Shown piece after piece: positions 43,878 through 56,700 of a stretch of DNA of 64,000 nucleotides; positions within the stretch are counted from its first letter, which is position 1; the number at the start of each line of letters is the position of its first letter. Made by a program: the position numbers and the translations under genes. The DNA comes from Ophiura sarsii. Lineage: Eukaryota > Echinodermata > Ophiuroidea > Amphilepidida > Ophiuridae. The stretch covers positions 82,755,848-82,819,847 of the forward strand of contig CM069441.1 in NCBI GenBank assembly GCA_035610835.1, in the 5' to 3' direction. The notes under the pieces are model-generated. The model did no database searches and was not told the DNA's origin. It saw only the letters and a list, made by a program, of their open reading frames with translations.

Positions 43878-44328
43878 TCGTCAGCCTGCTTCGATAATTG
43901 CCTAACTCACTTTTCAGCAAAATTGAGTTTTTTTTGGATAAATCATGACTTCATTACATTATGCACATGCTGTAATAATACCTGAGTCATTGACAAATCA
44001 AAAGTGTTGATAAATGCACGATTGCAATTCTGCCTAAGTCAGCCTTGTGGGTTAGGCAGATTGTAATAATTATGTAAAATGTTTAAAATGGGTCATATCA
44101 ACTCATATTAGGCATATAACAAGCCACATTTCACTTAAAGGTATATCCCAACCTAATTATATCCAACAGGTACTGCTCCTGTTGGAATTCACCTGTATTA
44201 TTCATGGTGCTATTCAACATATCGTCAGCCTGCTTTGATAACTGCTTAACTCACTTTTCCTATTTTTGATGTTCTCTCAATACTAGAAAAAAATAATTTA
44301 GGCAATTATTGAAGCAGGCTGACGACTT
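43878..44328. mobile_element. Foldback element cgtcagcctgctt
   Basis: Left cgtcagcctgcttcgataat pairs with attgaagcaggctgacg at the right. A second direct copy of the left motif lies at 44223-44259 (gtcagcctgctttgataact), suggesting nested or duplicated copies. Confidence 0.65.
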
Positions 44329-44731
44329 GACAACGGGCAGCGTACATCAAAAGCTAGCCAGAGCCATTAATTGTAAGCCTTAAAATTTGATTTGCCAGCC
44401 ATGGCTAAATGTGATTTTATACGAGTTTTATCATACTGTTGATAAGCATGGATTGATATCATCCTGTATTGTGTAGGCGGTGTTGCCATATCCCATACTA
44501 AATAAATGTTGATTTAATCCTCCATGATTTAAATACCTGGTAACCAATTACATTACAGTTCTCAACGACATGATAATGATGGATCTAAAAAAACACACTA
44601 GCATTAGCACTTTCATGAACAGCAGTTCTTAAAATTCCTTGTTCAATCAAGTGTAGTTTCAGTTCATAACCAGTTTGGATATCCATTGCATCCAGTAGAT
44701 ACTTGTGGAAGAGTTGCATATCTTGAGAGTG

Positions 44732-44827
44732 CTATGTTGCTTTAGTAGATTTGGCCTTGCTCTTTGCAGATCTCTTGTCCCTCTTCTTCAGACTGTCCAT
44801 GTTGGTCTTGAGTACATTAGCATAAGC
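44732..44827 (-). CDS. SRP14: SRP14 exon 5 (C-terminus)
   Basis: AYANVLKTNMDSLKKRDKRS then AKSKAKSTKAT and TAG; acceptor tgctttcag|GCTTAT. A foldback MITE starts 39 bp upstream of the exon. Confidence 0.92.
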   Translation of the reverse strand, partial: AYANVLKTNMDSLKKRDKRSAKSKAKSTKAT

Positions 44828-47800
44828 CTGAAAGCAAATAGAGAATTAACTTAAATTACATATATGTGACGTGTTCTACCGTAACCAGACGGAATTGGGC
44901 AGAGCTCCAAACTGAGAAATAGCCCAAAACATAATTGGGGGTGATTTTGGGGGGAATTTGAGTTTCTGGTAAATAATTAATCTTCAGATTATTTATAACA
45001 ATATTGTGAAAGATTCAGATTAAAAAAATCATCCTACATGTATGTTTCAGTGATTTAAAAAAGCCTAGTTCTAGTAACTTTAAAGGGCGATATCTCAGTT
45101 TGGAGTTTTCATAAAGATCGTAAAAGACGAACTTGAAAATAATGTAACTCCGCTTTGGGAAGTCCGATTAAAAAAAAAAAAACACTGTAAAGCTGAAGAT
45201 GTCTACTTTAATAATCAATTACTAACTCAATTTTGATATCTTGCCCAATTGTGTCTGGTTTCGGTAGAACACGTCACATATATATATATATAAACACATA
45301 GTACAGAAGAATTAAAAAAAAAACATCTTCAAAAAAAATCAGGGTGAGTGTGCTAAGAAGACGAAATGTAACAGATGATCTCTTTTAAAGCTAAATTTCT
45401 TTTTTCTGATGCAAGTGCACAATGGGTACTATTTGCCAAATGTGACAATGTTTCCAACCTGTTCAAATAAATATAACATCTGTGTATACCCACAGTATGA
45501 CAGCCATTGTTTGCATCAAATCACTGATTTATTTATAATATGTACATTTTGAGAAGTAGGCTAGTTCAATAAAACCCCATTTAATCCATGAGAAAAACTA
45601 TCTAACAGTTGTGTGTCAGAAGAGCAGTGGACATGCTGTTAACCTAGATTATTTTAGGCAATATCAATCAACCGATGGTACTGCTTCTCCTAATACCCCA
45701 ACATACATAATCATGCAAACTTAATTCAAAAAGAATAAAGATTCATCATTTGCACATTGAAATGACCTACATTTTACTTATGGCCATGTGGAAACATATT
45801 AACCCTAACCCCGGTTTAGGGTTTTTAACCGGTATCACAATTTTGGAAGAGAAAACACCAACTAAATCGCCGGGGACCAGCCAGGAATTGATCCGATGAC
45901 CCTACGCACATCAGCCCGTCGTCCCACCCAAAATGCCATGACCCTCAGCTACTCATTCATGCAGTATATACCACACTCACTATATATGCTCGGTTGATTA
46001 CCTCATCGAAAACCGTCTGCACACACGCTTTCAGGTAGGCTTGCAAGTAGTATTTTGTAGTACTCAGGGGGTTAGGGTTAACAACATTGGTGGCTTTGAT
46101 CGTATTGTCTTTCTTGAATAGAATTAATGATTCAGTGCCAAGTATCCCAACCAGTAATGGCTGCCAGGTGTTATATGTGTATTTTACGGGTTCCTATGTT
46201 GACTTCTTAACCAACCTTGATCTAGTTACAATTATGTGGAATTCATGGGCCAAAATCGCTGTATCAGTATAGTTATAGTGTACAGTAAATCTGGGATTAA
46301 CATAAGATTCCATGCTGCTATAGATCTACGCATCAAAGATAGCTGTACTGGTGTATGTTGCCATAAATATCACTGGAATGCGCAGTGATGAAACATTTCA
46401 TACATCAAAGAAATTGAGTATAGTACAATTCACAACTTACCATCTGAAACTTGGTCACATCTTTTACACTAATCTGAAGAGGAAAAAACAAACAACAAAA
46501 ACATAGCAACATTGAATGTATAATATTTAAATAACAGCAGTGAAAGGAGCACTAAGTACAGCATTTATGCCACACTGTTACGTCAACAATTCACACACTC
46601 TTAGTACCGGGGGGGCGGTCAGTGAACATACCAAGTGGGTACGCATCCGCGTCCAAAAAAAACGTTAAAAAGGGTCCAGATTTCACCACATGACGTCGTC
46701 GACGTCTTTCTGAAAAAGGGGTACTTTTTAGGTGGCATCGCACTTGAGGGTATCCATTACAGCATCAAAGTATCGACGTTTAGGGGTTCTATTGTTGTAT
46801 GTACTGCACCAAGCGTGTGTCCGTGCGGACCGACCACCAAAACAAATAAACGAACAAACAAACAAACCTTCCCTCATATATAATGTAACCAACGGACCAT
46901 TTTAAGCCAAGTAGTATAGAGGGCAGTGTATACACATTACTGTACTACGGGCGAGTCCTGTGGGGGCTTTATGACAGTGTGGGCGACGAGCTGCGATAGT
47001 CATCGTTGTTGTTGTTTTTACGATGCCGCAGTGATAACTGATTGACTGAGTATGATTATTTATAACGATCACAATAACAATAAATAAGGCATCCATAGTG
47101 AAGATAACAAATCACGACCAATAAACCATGATTACTGCTGAACACAATTGGTATTTATTAAGTTAGGTCGTAATCAATAGGAACGCCGCGGAAAGCGCAT
47201 TACAATAGTATGGCATGGGGTACAGTAGCCTAGGCTGAGTAGTCCCCCACAGGACTCGCCCTTAGTACAGTAATGTGAAAAAGAATATAATGTTAGTATG
47301 CATGCAAAATTGATACTTTCCAATTTTATTCATTGTCACCAGTGTGGAAATTATTTTGCATGCATATCACAAATTCACATGCATAAATGTCACATGACAT
47401 TGTGAATTAAGATTATTTTGAGCATTACTATATTACGCCATTAGGGGTGCATTATTGAGTGTTGGTAATGCCGTTTAGGGTAGGGTTTGTATGTGTTACG
47501 CCATTTAGGGGTATCAAAATAGTGTTCTGGTTTACGCCATTTAGGGTCCATTTCAGAGGTGCTTGGACGCGCATGTGTACCAGCTTGGTATGTTCACTGA
47601 CCCCCCCCCCCCCCCCCGGGTCTTAGTAGTTACGGATCAATCAGAAAGCAGGAAAATTAAATATATGAAGTGCATTGAAAGTGTCTAATTGCACTCTTGA
47701 TCTTAATGTGGTGATATAAAACTTGTTGACATGTTGTTATTCATTGCACTTTGTGCGAATGTTGATATGTTCACAATAGGGGCTGTGCCATTAGTGGCAC

Positions 47801-50800
47801 ATCAACATCAGTGCGCATGCAATCCTGTGCATTGATTTGTCAAATTTTTCTTGAAACATCAATACACATTTAAATAACCTACAATCATATTCTTTAAAAA
47901 GATATTGGCCGCTCACATCACAGAATCAATTTGAGAGTAATACTAAAGTCAAATGAGGATCTGTTTAATTAGTGTGCAAACAACTTTCTTAGTTTTTATA
48001 CTTCTCTCTATTCTAAAGTGATAGGATATTTGTTTGTTCTCATTGAAGCAATTTAAAAAGGTATCTCAAGTTTTGCAATCATGATGCATGAGCCTTTCCA
48101 TAACATGCCAAATGTATATTCAGTCACTTAAATCACTTGCAAAGAATTGGTAGATCATTGGTCATTAAATATCCAGAGTTGAGTCTGAATTTGGTAATTG
48201 ATTTATAGTACGGTGACTGCTATTGTGACTTCATAAGGACAATACAGACTCAATGTAACAGGACATAAGACAATATCAAACTTGATGACAAATGGCTTAA
48301 TTCCATTCAATTCAAAAATGTATATTATTGCCAATTACTTACCACTGTACTTAGTTTCCTTTTGCCATTTGTTGCTCTAAATAAACACTTGTGCTCGGTA
48401 TGGTCAACAGTATCACTTTTGGCATCCCTCGGTTTGGGCTTGGTTTGGCCATAGTCTGTAATTAATGAAAACAGTTTTGATTAGGCAACAAAAAAGGAAA
48501 CCCTGTTCTACAGGCTTGTCAAAATACGGCAATATTTTTACAGATATTTTTATGGTAATTTTAAGGTTGGTGTCAACCCTGTTTGGGCCAAATTTATCAA
48601 GCACTGTAACTTTTAAATTATAAATGTGATGTACATAAAAGTATACATTTTTTGTAATGAAATGAGTCAGAGAATCCATTTTTGGTATCAAATTTTACTA
48701 AAATTAGTGATTTTTACATTTTTGCCCAAAAATCACTAGATAATTGATTTTAGATGATTTTGCTGAAATTTTGGAATTTTTAATCAAAAACTGATATTGT
48801 TAGGTTGTCTGAAAATTGTTGGCGCCAAAAAGGTGATTTTTGGGCAAAAATATAAAAATCACTAATTTTAGTAAAATTTGATACCAAAAATGGATTCTCT
48901 GACTCATTTCATTACAAAAAATGTACTTTTATGTACATCACATTAATAATTTAAAAGTTACAGTGCTTGATAAATTTGGCGCCAAACAGGGTTGACACCA
49001 ACCTTAAAGGGGAAAGGGAAGAAAAAAGGCAGACCGACTGATCCAACCTGAGTAAGTCTGTTTCCTAACGAATTAAAATTATAAGTGGATAAATAAAATA
49101 GGAAGGATATATAGAAAATCAACTACCAACAATAACAGATGGAGTTCATGGAACCACAGGTGTATAAGCGGCCACTTTTGCACTTTTTATCAATTTGATG
49201 AATTGACTTGTCCATTTTTTAATAAACAATCTAATATAGAAGCGCTATCGTTTGTCAGAATAATTCAATTTTACCCATCAAGTAAAACGTGTTGTATGAA
49301 TTTGAATAAGATCAAGAAATATTAACAAGGAGCTCTCACTTCAACTTCATGGTATAAAAAATATTTCCAAATCCAAGCTCTCACATAATACAAGCCTAGA
49401 TGCTTATGTACATGTACCGGGTGTCCCTAAAAAAGGGTGCACATGTTTACCCAACTTGTTGACCGTGAAGTTCTAACATTTGGTGTAAGATGTTTACACA
49501 TATTGAAAGACTAAACACCTGGCTTTCAGATGCTGCTTATTTCATCTGTTTCGGATTTGTCAATCCTGAGATATGGACAATTAACTAGAGCTACCCAGAA
49601 TCGATGTTGTGCCACTTTACAGTTTCAAAGGTTTACTTCTAAAGATACAACTTCCACTTGTACGATTGCCCTTCACCAGTTATGCAAAATAACATTTTTG
49701 TATTGAGAAAGAATAGATTTAAATAATAGAATGAGTGCCAGTGTATCCAAGCAGAACTGAATATAAAGATGTGTGTTACATGATTCGGACCAGTCCTTTT
49801 GACAAGGTTTCACAAAATGTTTATTGGGCCTACATTTTCAAAACAAGACAGACGTCCATATGGCTGTGTGCGGCCTCAATTTTCATTAGAAAAGAGGGTG
49901 TTCAAAATATCACGAAACGAAAAGTCCAGCAGAAGTCACCAGAGTTTGCCATTCATTTCCCAAACACTCACGTACCATCTAGGAATACCTACAAAAGAGT
50001 ATTGGAAATACTTGGTAAATGGTACAAGCTGAGACTAGTATGGTACATGTATACTAGATGTATACTAGTCTCAGGGTACAAGCACCAATATGAATAAAGA
50101 ACATTCTGGAAGACTAAGATATGAAAAGTGGCAGGACACAGTAACACATTGCACGTGCTGCTTGTAGAAATCCCTTACCACATATTCCATGGACATCATT
50201 TTTGTCAGCCTCTTTTAAACAATTCTGGTCAAATGCCCACCCCAATGTTTCAAGACGATTGATGCCCATGGATAGACCAATGTTAGTATCGTTTTGACGC
50301 TCATAATTATTCTTTCTGTAAAAGTGGCACATCGTCGATTTTGGGTAGCTTTGATAAACTGGGTATCTCAGGATTGACAAATCCAAATCAGATAAAATAA
50401 ACAGCATCTGAAAGCTGAGTGTTTTCCCTTTAGGTGTGAATATACATATTACACCAAACTTAAGGACTTTATGGTCAACAAGTTGCGCAAACATGTGCAC
50501 CCTTTTTTTAGGGACACCCTGTACACCTAACACAAAATATACTCCTGACCAGGTGATTTTATGTTAACTAATTTGAAATTAGTAATCAGTTTCAAAAATG
50601 TAAGATACACTAGACGAGCAAATTTCCTCTCCACAGTATGACACCTCATTCATAACAATTGAGTGGATACTTTTAAGTTATGATGCTTTTAGCAACCACA
50701 CTGATCAAGTATCATTGATCAAGAATTGAACACTGCTGTGCTATTGAAATGAAACTGGTCAGACATGTACATTATGCAATGAATTGTGAGCTGTGATTTA

Positions 50801-53800
50801 TTTCACACAAATTGTCACTGCTGAGCATGACACTAGGCAATGATTTCCATAGAAAAACGTTTTACTGCAAGTTTTCTTTTTGGTTGGTATGGTTACTTAA
50901 GTCATCATAACTTGGGTTTATCATTGGTGTAACTTAAGACAGCCCTGAATAAACCTAACACAAAATCATCTATTGACGGATTATAGGATTATACAGCTTT
51001 ATTCCGTAATGGGGTCTTACACTGTCTTTCACCAAAGATATACCATGTAGTATCCACTCAAATTTTATGAATGAGGTCTCAAATTTCCAAGAAAAAATGT
51101 TAAATGTATCTTAAGATTTTTGATACTGATTACTGATTTGAAATTAGCTTACATTTTTACATGAATGTCTATTTAGTATTTGGAGATTTACTTTTTCTTT
51201 CCCTTTTTTTTTTGTCCTGCTCAGAAATATATCTACATACATACATGTAGGCATAGGCTTATTTTTTCATTGCAATAATTACAAAGTGTTCTACTTTTTA
51301 TGCATACATCAGGTTTATACATGTATGTATGATTGTTAGGTTGCCAGTGCGTTTCTGGTACCATAAAAGAACAACATTGAAATGTTGAAATGGGTGCAAA
51401 TTCTCGAGTATTCATTTTTAGATTGTAAATGTAACATGTAAAGGAGTCCCACCAACCATTGCATTTTAGGGTCAAGAAATTAAACCACGACAAATATACT
51501 TACACTGTTTCATCGTCACATAAACAGACCCACTTGATCTCGTCTTCTGAAAAAGGCGGGTGAGTTCCGTCAAAAACTGTGAAAGAGAAACAATTTACAT
51601 AAATAGAGTCATTTGTTTGTTTGCACATTTGTCTTGATGATTTGCTTGCAAACTGATTAATCTTCATGATAATATGGTTGTGCAGTCAGTCATTACAACT
51701 GTTAAGGTTAATTGCACACATTCACCATACAGGGTGAGTCAAAGAATCTGCAATAGTGGAAAGAATCCATTTTATTTTCAAAACCATGTTGAATTTTGAT
51801 AATTTTTAACGTGGCAAGAATGACATATTTGTTCCTAACTTTGTGTTAAAAAAGGAGTCAATCGGTTTTTCTGTTTGTCTTTGGTGACCCTCTTTGCCGC
51901 ACACTCCAATTTACGTGTTTGTCCACGAACACAGTGATTTTCAATCGAAATTGCACACGTTTTTATGTTTGAAATCATAATATCTTGAAAAGTTTATTAC
52001 TTCTCACCAAACTAATAATATATTTTAATAGCAACTACAAAACACTTTCAGATGGTACAAATTTTGACCATTTTAATTAATGAAATATTGATTTTTATAA
52101 TTGCCGTTATGGAATTACACAAAATGGACATGATTTTTCTAGTCATTTAGACATTGATAAAACTTAGTGATAATTAGAAATGTATCACGTTTTATCGACT
52201 TTTGGGGGATTCTGTATACCTTTACCTACAATATGACAACTTCCTGGTTAAAATTGGTTAAATATTTTTTGAAATATGACGTAAAGACCAACAAATGAGA
52301 GCGTTACGGAATGACGTTTTTGTCCACAATGCAAAATTCATAATGAAATACATAAGAAAAAACAAAATCATGTTAAACGTGTAAATTTATGAAAATTTAA
52401 GCGGTAAGTTAGCAACTTAAAGCAACAAAACTTATATAAAGCATAAGAAGGGGTCAGAGATGGGTGCTACAAATGGGCATTTTTCTGAAGAAAAAAAATC
52501 ACAATTTTTTACCAAAAGTCAGGTTTATAAAAAAAAAATCATACTTAATGAATATCAATTTTTAAAAAAAATAGCTCATTTGAAAGAGCTTGAAAATATC
52601 TTTCATTTGATACTAAATATGTGATGGTAGTTACTTTAAATTGTAAATTTACAGCCTTTTTTCAATCATTTTGTAATGTCCTGTTTTGCTTGGAACTGCC
52701 CCAAAGTCAAACGGAAAATGATATTGACTTCATTTTTTCACACAAAGTTAGTAACAATTCACTGACCATTGTCTTGTCTCACATCCTGTTGCCCCTTTTA
52801 TCCAATCAAATCACCCATTGTCTATGTCATCCTTTGTTACATTACCCACTCCATCAATCAGTTGTCTGTCTGCATATCCCTTCTCCTATTCATCCATCTG
52901 TCACATCACCCTCTATTGTGTTTCATTTTTACCTGTTACTTCCTGCCCATTGTCTCCCTGTCTATATATAAGTTGTGTTTGTTGTATTCTGTCATATTGC
53001 CTTCGATAAAGATTCTGTTAGGATCGAAACGTCAGGCCCTCTTATAATTATTATATTCTTATAATGGTTAAACATTTTACATTTCCAAAACTTCCATTCA
53101 GTTTTTAAAAAAAGTTTTATTAATTTTATTCAGAAAAGTTGAAAAATATTGATGATAATATTCAACCATCCACGATGCCGACTCATATGCTTTCATTCCA
53201 TAGCTCTCCCACAACTACAGAGAGCTACAGTAGGATTCAACAGAGAGCTACAGTAGGATTCAGAGCTAGATTTGGGCATGGGGGCGGGCGGCAACAGGAA
53301 TCTGTCAATTTGTTGTGAATGAATAAGGGCCTCATAGAGTCATACATGTAATACTAATAGGTCGCCTTTGTCATCCGGGTATTTTTGCCATTTGCCGTTG
53401 ACAACAAAGCAAAACATTTTAACACATCAGTGTTTACGCTCTACTCAGCCATACACAAGATCGTTCCTAGCTACAATCACGTGAGTGACTGAGGCCGAAA
53501 AACACAGAGAAAAATGTACCCAAAAAGAAGCATAACTTTCAGAAAACTGCATCGATATTCACAGGACTTTTTCCCATTTCCCACTATATCTGCCATTTTG
53601 GCTGAACTATTTCATTTGATCTAAAAATGATCACGTCTGATGACGTCATCATCAAAAAACTTCGACAGACGTTCGGCCTCTCAATTCATTCACAAATCCA
53701 TAAATGCCCAGTAGGCCTACTCCAAAACAGCCCAGCGGGCACATTGGCTGGCTGCTGGTGTATAATTAGCATATATTTAAATCCAGATTGCCGTTGTTTT

Positions 53801-56700
53801 CATCAGCAAACGGCATGTGACGGCACTCCGGGCTGATCTAAATAGTAGTGTCTAACCGATCAGCTCATGTCAGCCGATCGCCGATCATTTCCTCTTTGTG
53901 ATCGGCCGATCCGATCGGATCACCGATTAAATGCGCAAGTGAACTGCAATGCCTAAATAACAGTACATTTCCCTCGTGTGTGTTGCCGTACATAGTGTAA
54001 AAAAAAAAAAAAAAATTTAAAAGTGATGTAAAAACACATCTGTGTTGATTTTTGATTTGACCTGAGTAATGCTACCTTGCTAGCTGTTCTATGCGTCGAT
54101 ACGAGCAACAATTGGACAATTGGATTTTTTTGAAAAAATTTAAAAGTGATGTAAAAACACATCTGTGTTGATTTTTGATTTGACCTGAGTAATGCTACCT
54201 TGCTAGCTGCTCTATGCGCCGATACGAGAAACAATTGGATTTTTTTGAAAAAATTTAAAAGTGATGTAAAAACACATCTGTGTTGATTTTTGATTTGACC
54301 TGAGTAATGCTACCTTGCTAGCTGTTCTATGCGCCGATACGAGCAACAATTGGACAATTGGATTTTTTTGAAAAAAAAGTAGCATTTGTGTACTTAGCAA
54401 AACAGATTATAACGAGTGAAAAACAAGTTCAAATTGTTTAAATAAAAAATATAATTATTTACTCTTTTTATTTATCGTGTTTACCTGGTCCATGTCTCTA
54501 AGGACACCTGTCAATAAAGTGTCAAGTCATTGTTTACATTTTACAAACGTTGCGACTTGCCCAGTACGACCCACCATGTGCGATTTGAAGTTTTGCACAC
54601 GGCACGCTGGGTATTCCCACAATTCTTTCTTTGTTGCAAAAATACATCATAATTCATAAACACAGATACCTGATAGTACTGTATTAATGTATTTGAGATT
54701 TTCAATATATTTAATTCTATCCATAAACCCGAAGTTTTAACTTAGTTTAGTGAATCTTTTAGTACATAGAAGTGAAACGTAGCCTAGCCAATGACAAGCC
54801 TTGTTTGATAACCCCTTTGGCGGGCCATGACGTGGGTATTTCCCGTAATAAAAACGAAAACAAAACATTGAATGTACATTCGCTGAATCCCGCCGATCAA
54901 ACTAATCTGAAAACAGGCGAGTTTGAAAGGATTTGTACCCTTTAGGCTAATGAAAGTGAATTGTTAGTTTCCCGTTACATTTTTTGGGGTCAGTGAGTAG
55001 GCGACTATTTCATTATTCATTATTCATTATTTTTAAAAAATTCATTATTTTTATAATATGTGCCCAAATACGTGTAGCGTATATAACCAAGAGTGTATCA
55101 TTGTGAATAGGGGCATAAATATGTCCTTACTACAATAAATAAATGAATTATCGGTGTAAGTGGCCAATCATCCACTGGACTATCGTTCTTCCTTCTTCAG
55201 CGAACTTCACCGAGAGAAGCATCGTCAAAGCAACAAAAACAATCCTCAAAAACATTCATGTGATAGCTAGCTAACTGCACCAGTAGTACACTCGTGCATC
55301 GTCTTTTTATAAAGATAGCCTCTGTCGCACCGGTTTGCATTCATCACTCGTCGCTATCATTTTATCAAACGGTGTGAATGAAGGATCAAGAGTTGTAGCA
55401 GATACTACACTGTCGTCCACTGCAGTTTTTAAAGTATAGTTCACGTATGCTTTCAGTTTTATAGCGGGGTAAAAATATGCTTGTATTTTCTTATAAATGT
55501 TGAAATTTAAAAGGAAATAATTTACCCGTAGTAATTAAATATATAATTTACCCTTTTTTTATATTTTCTTTACATTTTGTGTGTGCAAATATCGTATGTT
55601 TGGGTTTATTAATTGTACATATTTAGTGTATTTTACTTCAACGATACGGTATAATTATATGCACATTCTAAATGTATATGGTGGTTAGTGGCTCTGTTGC
55701 GAACTTGCGATCACGATTCGGTAGAAATGGATTGATGGAAATCAGCGATCGCGGAGGCAATTATTAAATTTCTTTGTGGTGAAAAGTGCCTCGAAATCGC
55801 TAAAAATGAAGAAGAAAAAATTGTCATGTGGATGGGTTGGTATGTCCAGTGTTCGATTTACATCGTATTTGTACTTATTTATTGATGAAATACGTTAAAA
55901 TTGTAGTCAAACTTCGCTTATTTCTTCTAAACAAACAAATAATGAAATATTTACCAAATAATGAAATATTCACGCGGGGACCAAAATGTGAGTCGGTCAG
56001 GTAACGGGAAACTAACAATTCACTTTTATTAGCCTTATAGGCTTCGCTAAATTCACCTGGATAAACTAATTAACTAGTATAATGTTATATGTGAAGAAGT
56101 AAGAAGGCGAGTTTGAGAGGAATTTTAACGGAGAAAAGACGACATGATAAGCTTTTAATTGGGTTTTCATACTAGGCCTATAGTGATTGATCGGTTCATC
56201 AGATCGGTAGATGAAGGAATTTTGCCGATCACCGATCAGATCCCGATCAGACTTATTTTATAATTTTATATCGGGCCGATCGGGAAACTCCCGATCTGTT
56301 CGGTTACGCTGAACTTACGGTTAGACATAGTCCGATTTATAAGTGAACGATCACATATTCATATACTAATATAGGCAGGTGGGCGGGTGCTTTTTCCAGG
56401 CCTCTATGTTGAAAGCTCAAAACAGTCAACATATGCCATAGTTGAAAGTATTTATTTGATTTGACTACAATTTTAATAAGCCTAAGCTTATTAATATTTA
56501 TATTATTTTTTAGCTTCCTATTTTGCTTACAAATGTTACTTTCAGCTATGCTCAAATGAAAAAATCTTCTCCTAGAATAGCCTAAGAAAGAATGCAATGA
56601 AATTATCATAAATATTACAAACATATGACGTGATTACTACCAAATCGTAGACACATTTACGTTGGAAAAATCTTACCGCATCGTTCTCCAACAGCACCAT
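44732..56700 (-). CDS. SRP14: SRP14, signal recognition particle 14 kDa protein, five coding exons
   Basis: Coding exons 56700-56677, 51576-51504, 48455-48343, 46473-46441 and 44827-44732 join in consistent phases to a 112-residue protein. Recognised by FLTELTRLFQKTRSSGSVYV, YYGQTKPKPRD, HKCLFRATNGKRKLSTV, ISVKDVTKFQM and AYANVLKTNMDSLKKRDKR. SRP14 pairs with SRP9 on the Alu domain of SRP RNA and delays elongation while nascent secretory proteins are targeted to the ER. The basic Lys-rich C-terminus needed for RNA contact is kept; the long Ala-rich tail of primates is absent. All donors are GT (mostly gtaagt). Head-to-head with SAE1. Introns are 1.6-5.1 kb and mostly MITEs. Confidence 0.95.
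44866..45282. mobile_element. Foldback MITE beside the SRP14 exon 5 acceptor
   Basis: Ends tatgtgacgtgttctaccg and cggtagaacacgtcacata, with paired inner segments cagacggaattgggc / gcccaattgtgtctg. The likely branch-point region of the exon 5 acceptor lies between it and the exon. Confidence 0.8.
45283..46440. other. SRP14 intron 4
   Basis: AT-rich intron with ttaaccctaaccccggtttag at 45800, and a possible minus-strand tRNA-like SINE piece at 45860-45965. No other gene. Confidence 0.5.
45860..45965 (-). mobile_element. Possible tRNA-derived SINE fragment
   Basis: The minus strand has a box A-like gtagctgagggtcatgg and box B-like ggatcaattcc at near-tRNA spacing (longer than normal). Weak evidence. 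Confidence 0.3.
46441..46473 (-). CDS. SRP14: SRP14 exon 4 (33-nt micro-exon)
   Basis: 11 codons, ISVKDVTKFQM, phase 0 on both sides; acceptor cctcttcag|ATTAGT, donor ATG|gtaagt. Matches the VSSKEVNKFQM-type segment of the family. Confidence 0.92.
46607..47620. mobile_element. hAT-like element with 8-bp target duplication, nested MITE
   Basis: Flanked by TCTTAGTA (46599-46606, 47621-47628). Ends ccgggggggcggtcagtgaa and ttcactgaccccccc; inner pairing cataccaagtgggtacgc / gtgtaccagcttggtatg. A second foldback sits inside at about 46938-47276 (ttactgtactacgggcgagt / actcgcccttagtacagtaa). Confidence 0.78.
47621..48342. other. SRP14 intron 3, no gene recognised
   Basis: AT-rich, no repeat family recognised. 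Confidence 0.5.
48343..48455 (-). CDS. SRP14: SRP14 exon 3
   Basis: 113 nt, (Y)YGQTKPKPRDAKSDTVDHT then EHKCLFRATNGKRKLSTV; acceptor aattacag|ACTATG, donor CAGTG|gtaagt. Confidence 0.93.
48565..49003. mobile_element. TTAA-flanked foldback MITE in SRP14 intron 2
   Basis: TTAA at 48561-48564 and 49004-49007 flanks ggttggtgtcaaccctgttt ... aaacagggttgacaccaacc. Arms of about 175 bp are nearly identical. Confidence 0.85.
49417..50521. mobile_element. Mariner-like element, CAGGGTGTCCC family, ~1.1 kb
   Basis: Ends ccgggtgtccctaaaaaagg and ttttttagggacaccctg, TA-flanked. Arms pair over about 220 bp (gctttcagatgctg / cagcatctgaaagc). Frames at 49735-50097 and 50114-50533 overlap arms and show no transposase motif. 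Confidence 0.8.
50522..51503. other. SRP14 intron 2, no gene recognised
   Basis: AT-rich intron sequence without recognised repeats. Confidence 0.5.
51504..51576 (-). CDS. SRP14: SRP14 exon 2
   Basis: 73 nt, FLTELTRLFQKTRSSGSVYV-TMKQ plus one base; acceptor ctttcacag|TTTTTG, donor CAGT|gtaagt. Confidence 0.94.
51730..51850. mobile_element. Mariner-like terminal fragment (cagggtgagtc family)
   Basis: cagggtgagtcaaagaatct then gcaatagtggaaagaatcca; its partner in inverted orientation is at 8960-9052. The right end was not located. Confidence 0.5.
51851..53845. other. SRP14 intron 1, left part
   Basis: AT-rich. Contains a possible Penelope-like terminal motif (53001-53035: gataaagattctgttaggatcgaaacgtc split over two stretches, a 5-bp stem before GAAAC) and a 27-bp duplication (agagagctacagtaggattc) at 53218-53263. 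The frames at 52621-53047 are low-complexity His/Leu/Pro shadows. Confidence 0.4.
53846..56333. mobile_element. Composite inverted-repeat element with gatcgg palindromes
   Basis: The outer ends agtgtctaaccgatcag and gaacttacggttagacat share the inverted word tgtctaaccg. Next to them lie dense gatcgg/ccgatc palindromes (53850-53930 and 56185-56305). A second foldback is nested at about 54942-56037 (ctaatgaaagtgaattgtta / taacaattcacttttattag, enclosing gtttcccgttac / gtaacgggaaac). Confidence 0.6.
54014..54370 (+). repeat. Three-copy tandem repeat, 114-124-bp unit
   Basis: aatttaaaagtgatg recurs at 54014, 54138 and 54252. Units contain gacctgagtaatgctacctt and gccgatacgag; the length difference is an extra acaattggac. 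The minus-strand repeat peptide is a by-product. Confidence 0.88.
56677..56700 (-). CDS. SRP14: SRP14 exon 1
   Basis: ATG at 56700; MVLLENDA, matching the conserved MVLLE start of SRP14; donor GCG|gtaaga. Confidence 0.92.

Noticed and set aside
45796..45830. Telomeric ttaaccctaacccc
   Set aside because: Only two partial units, followed by unrelated sequence.
53001..53035. Second hammerhead ribozyme
   Set aside because: Only a five-pair stem before GAAAC; the CTGANGA core is missing (cgataaa), so it is at most a degenerate Penelope terminal motif.
53953..54400. Repeat protein with SKVALLRSNQKSTQ units
   Set aside because: Arises from the 114-124-bp tandem repeat; frames start in the repeat and have no splice or family support.
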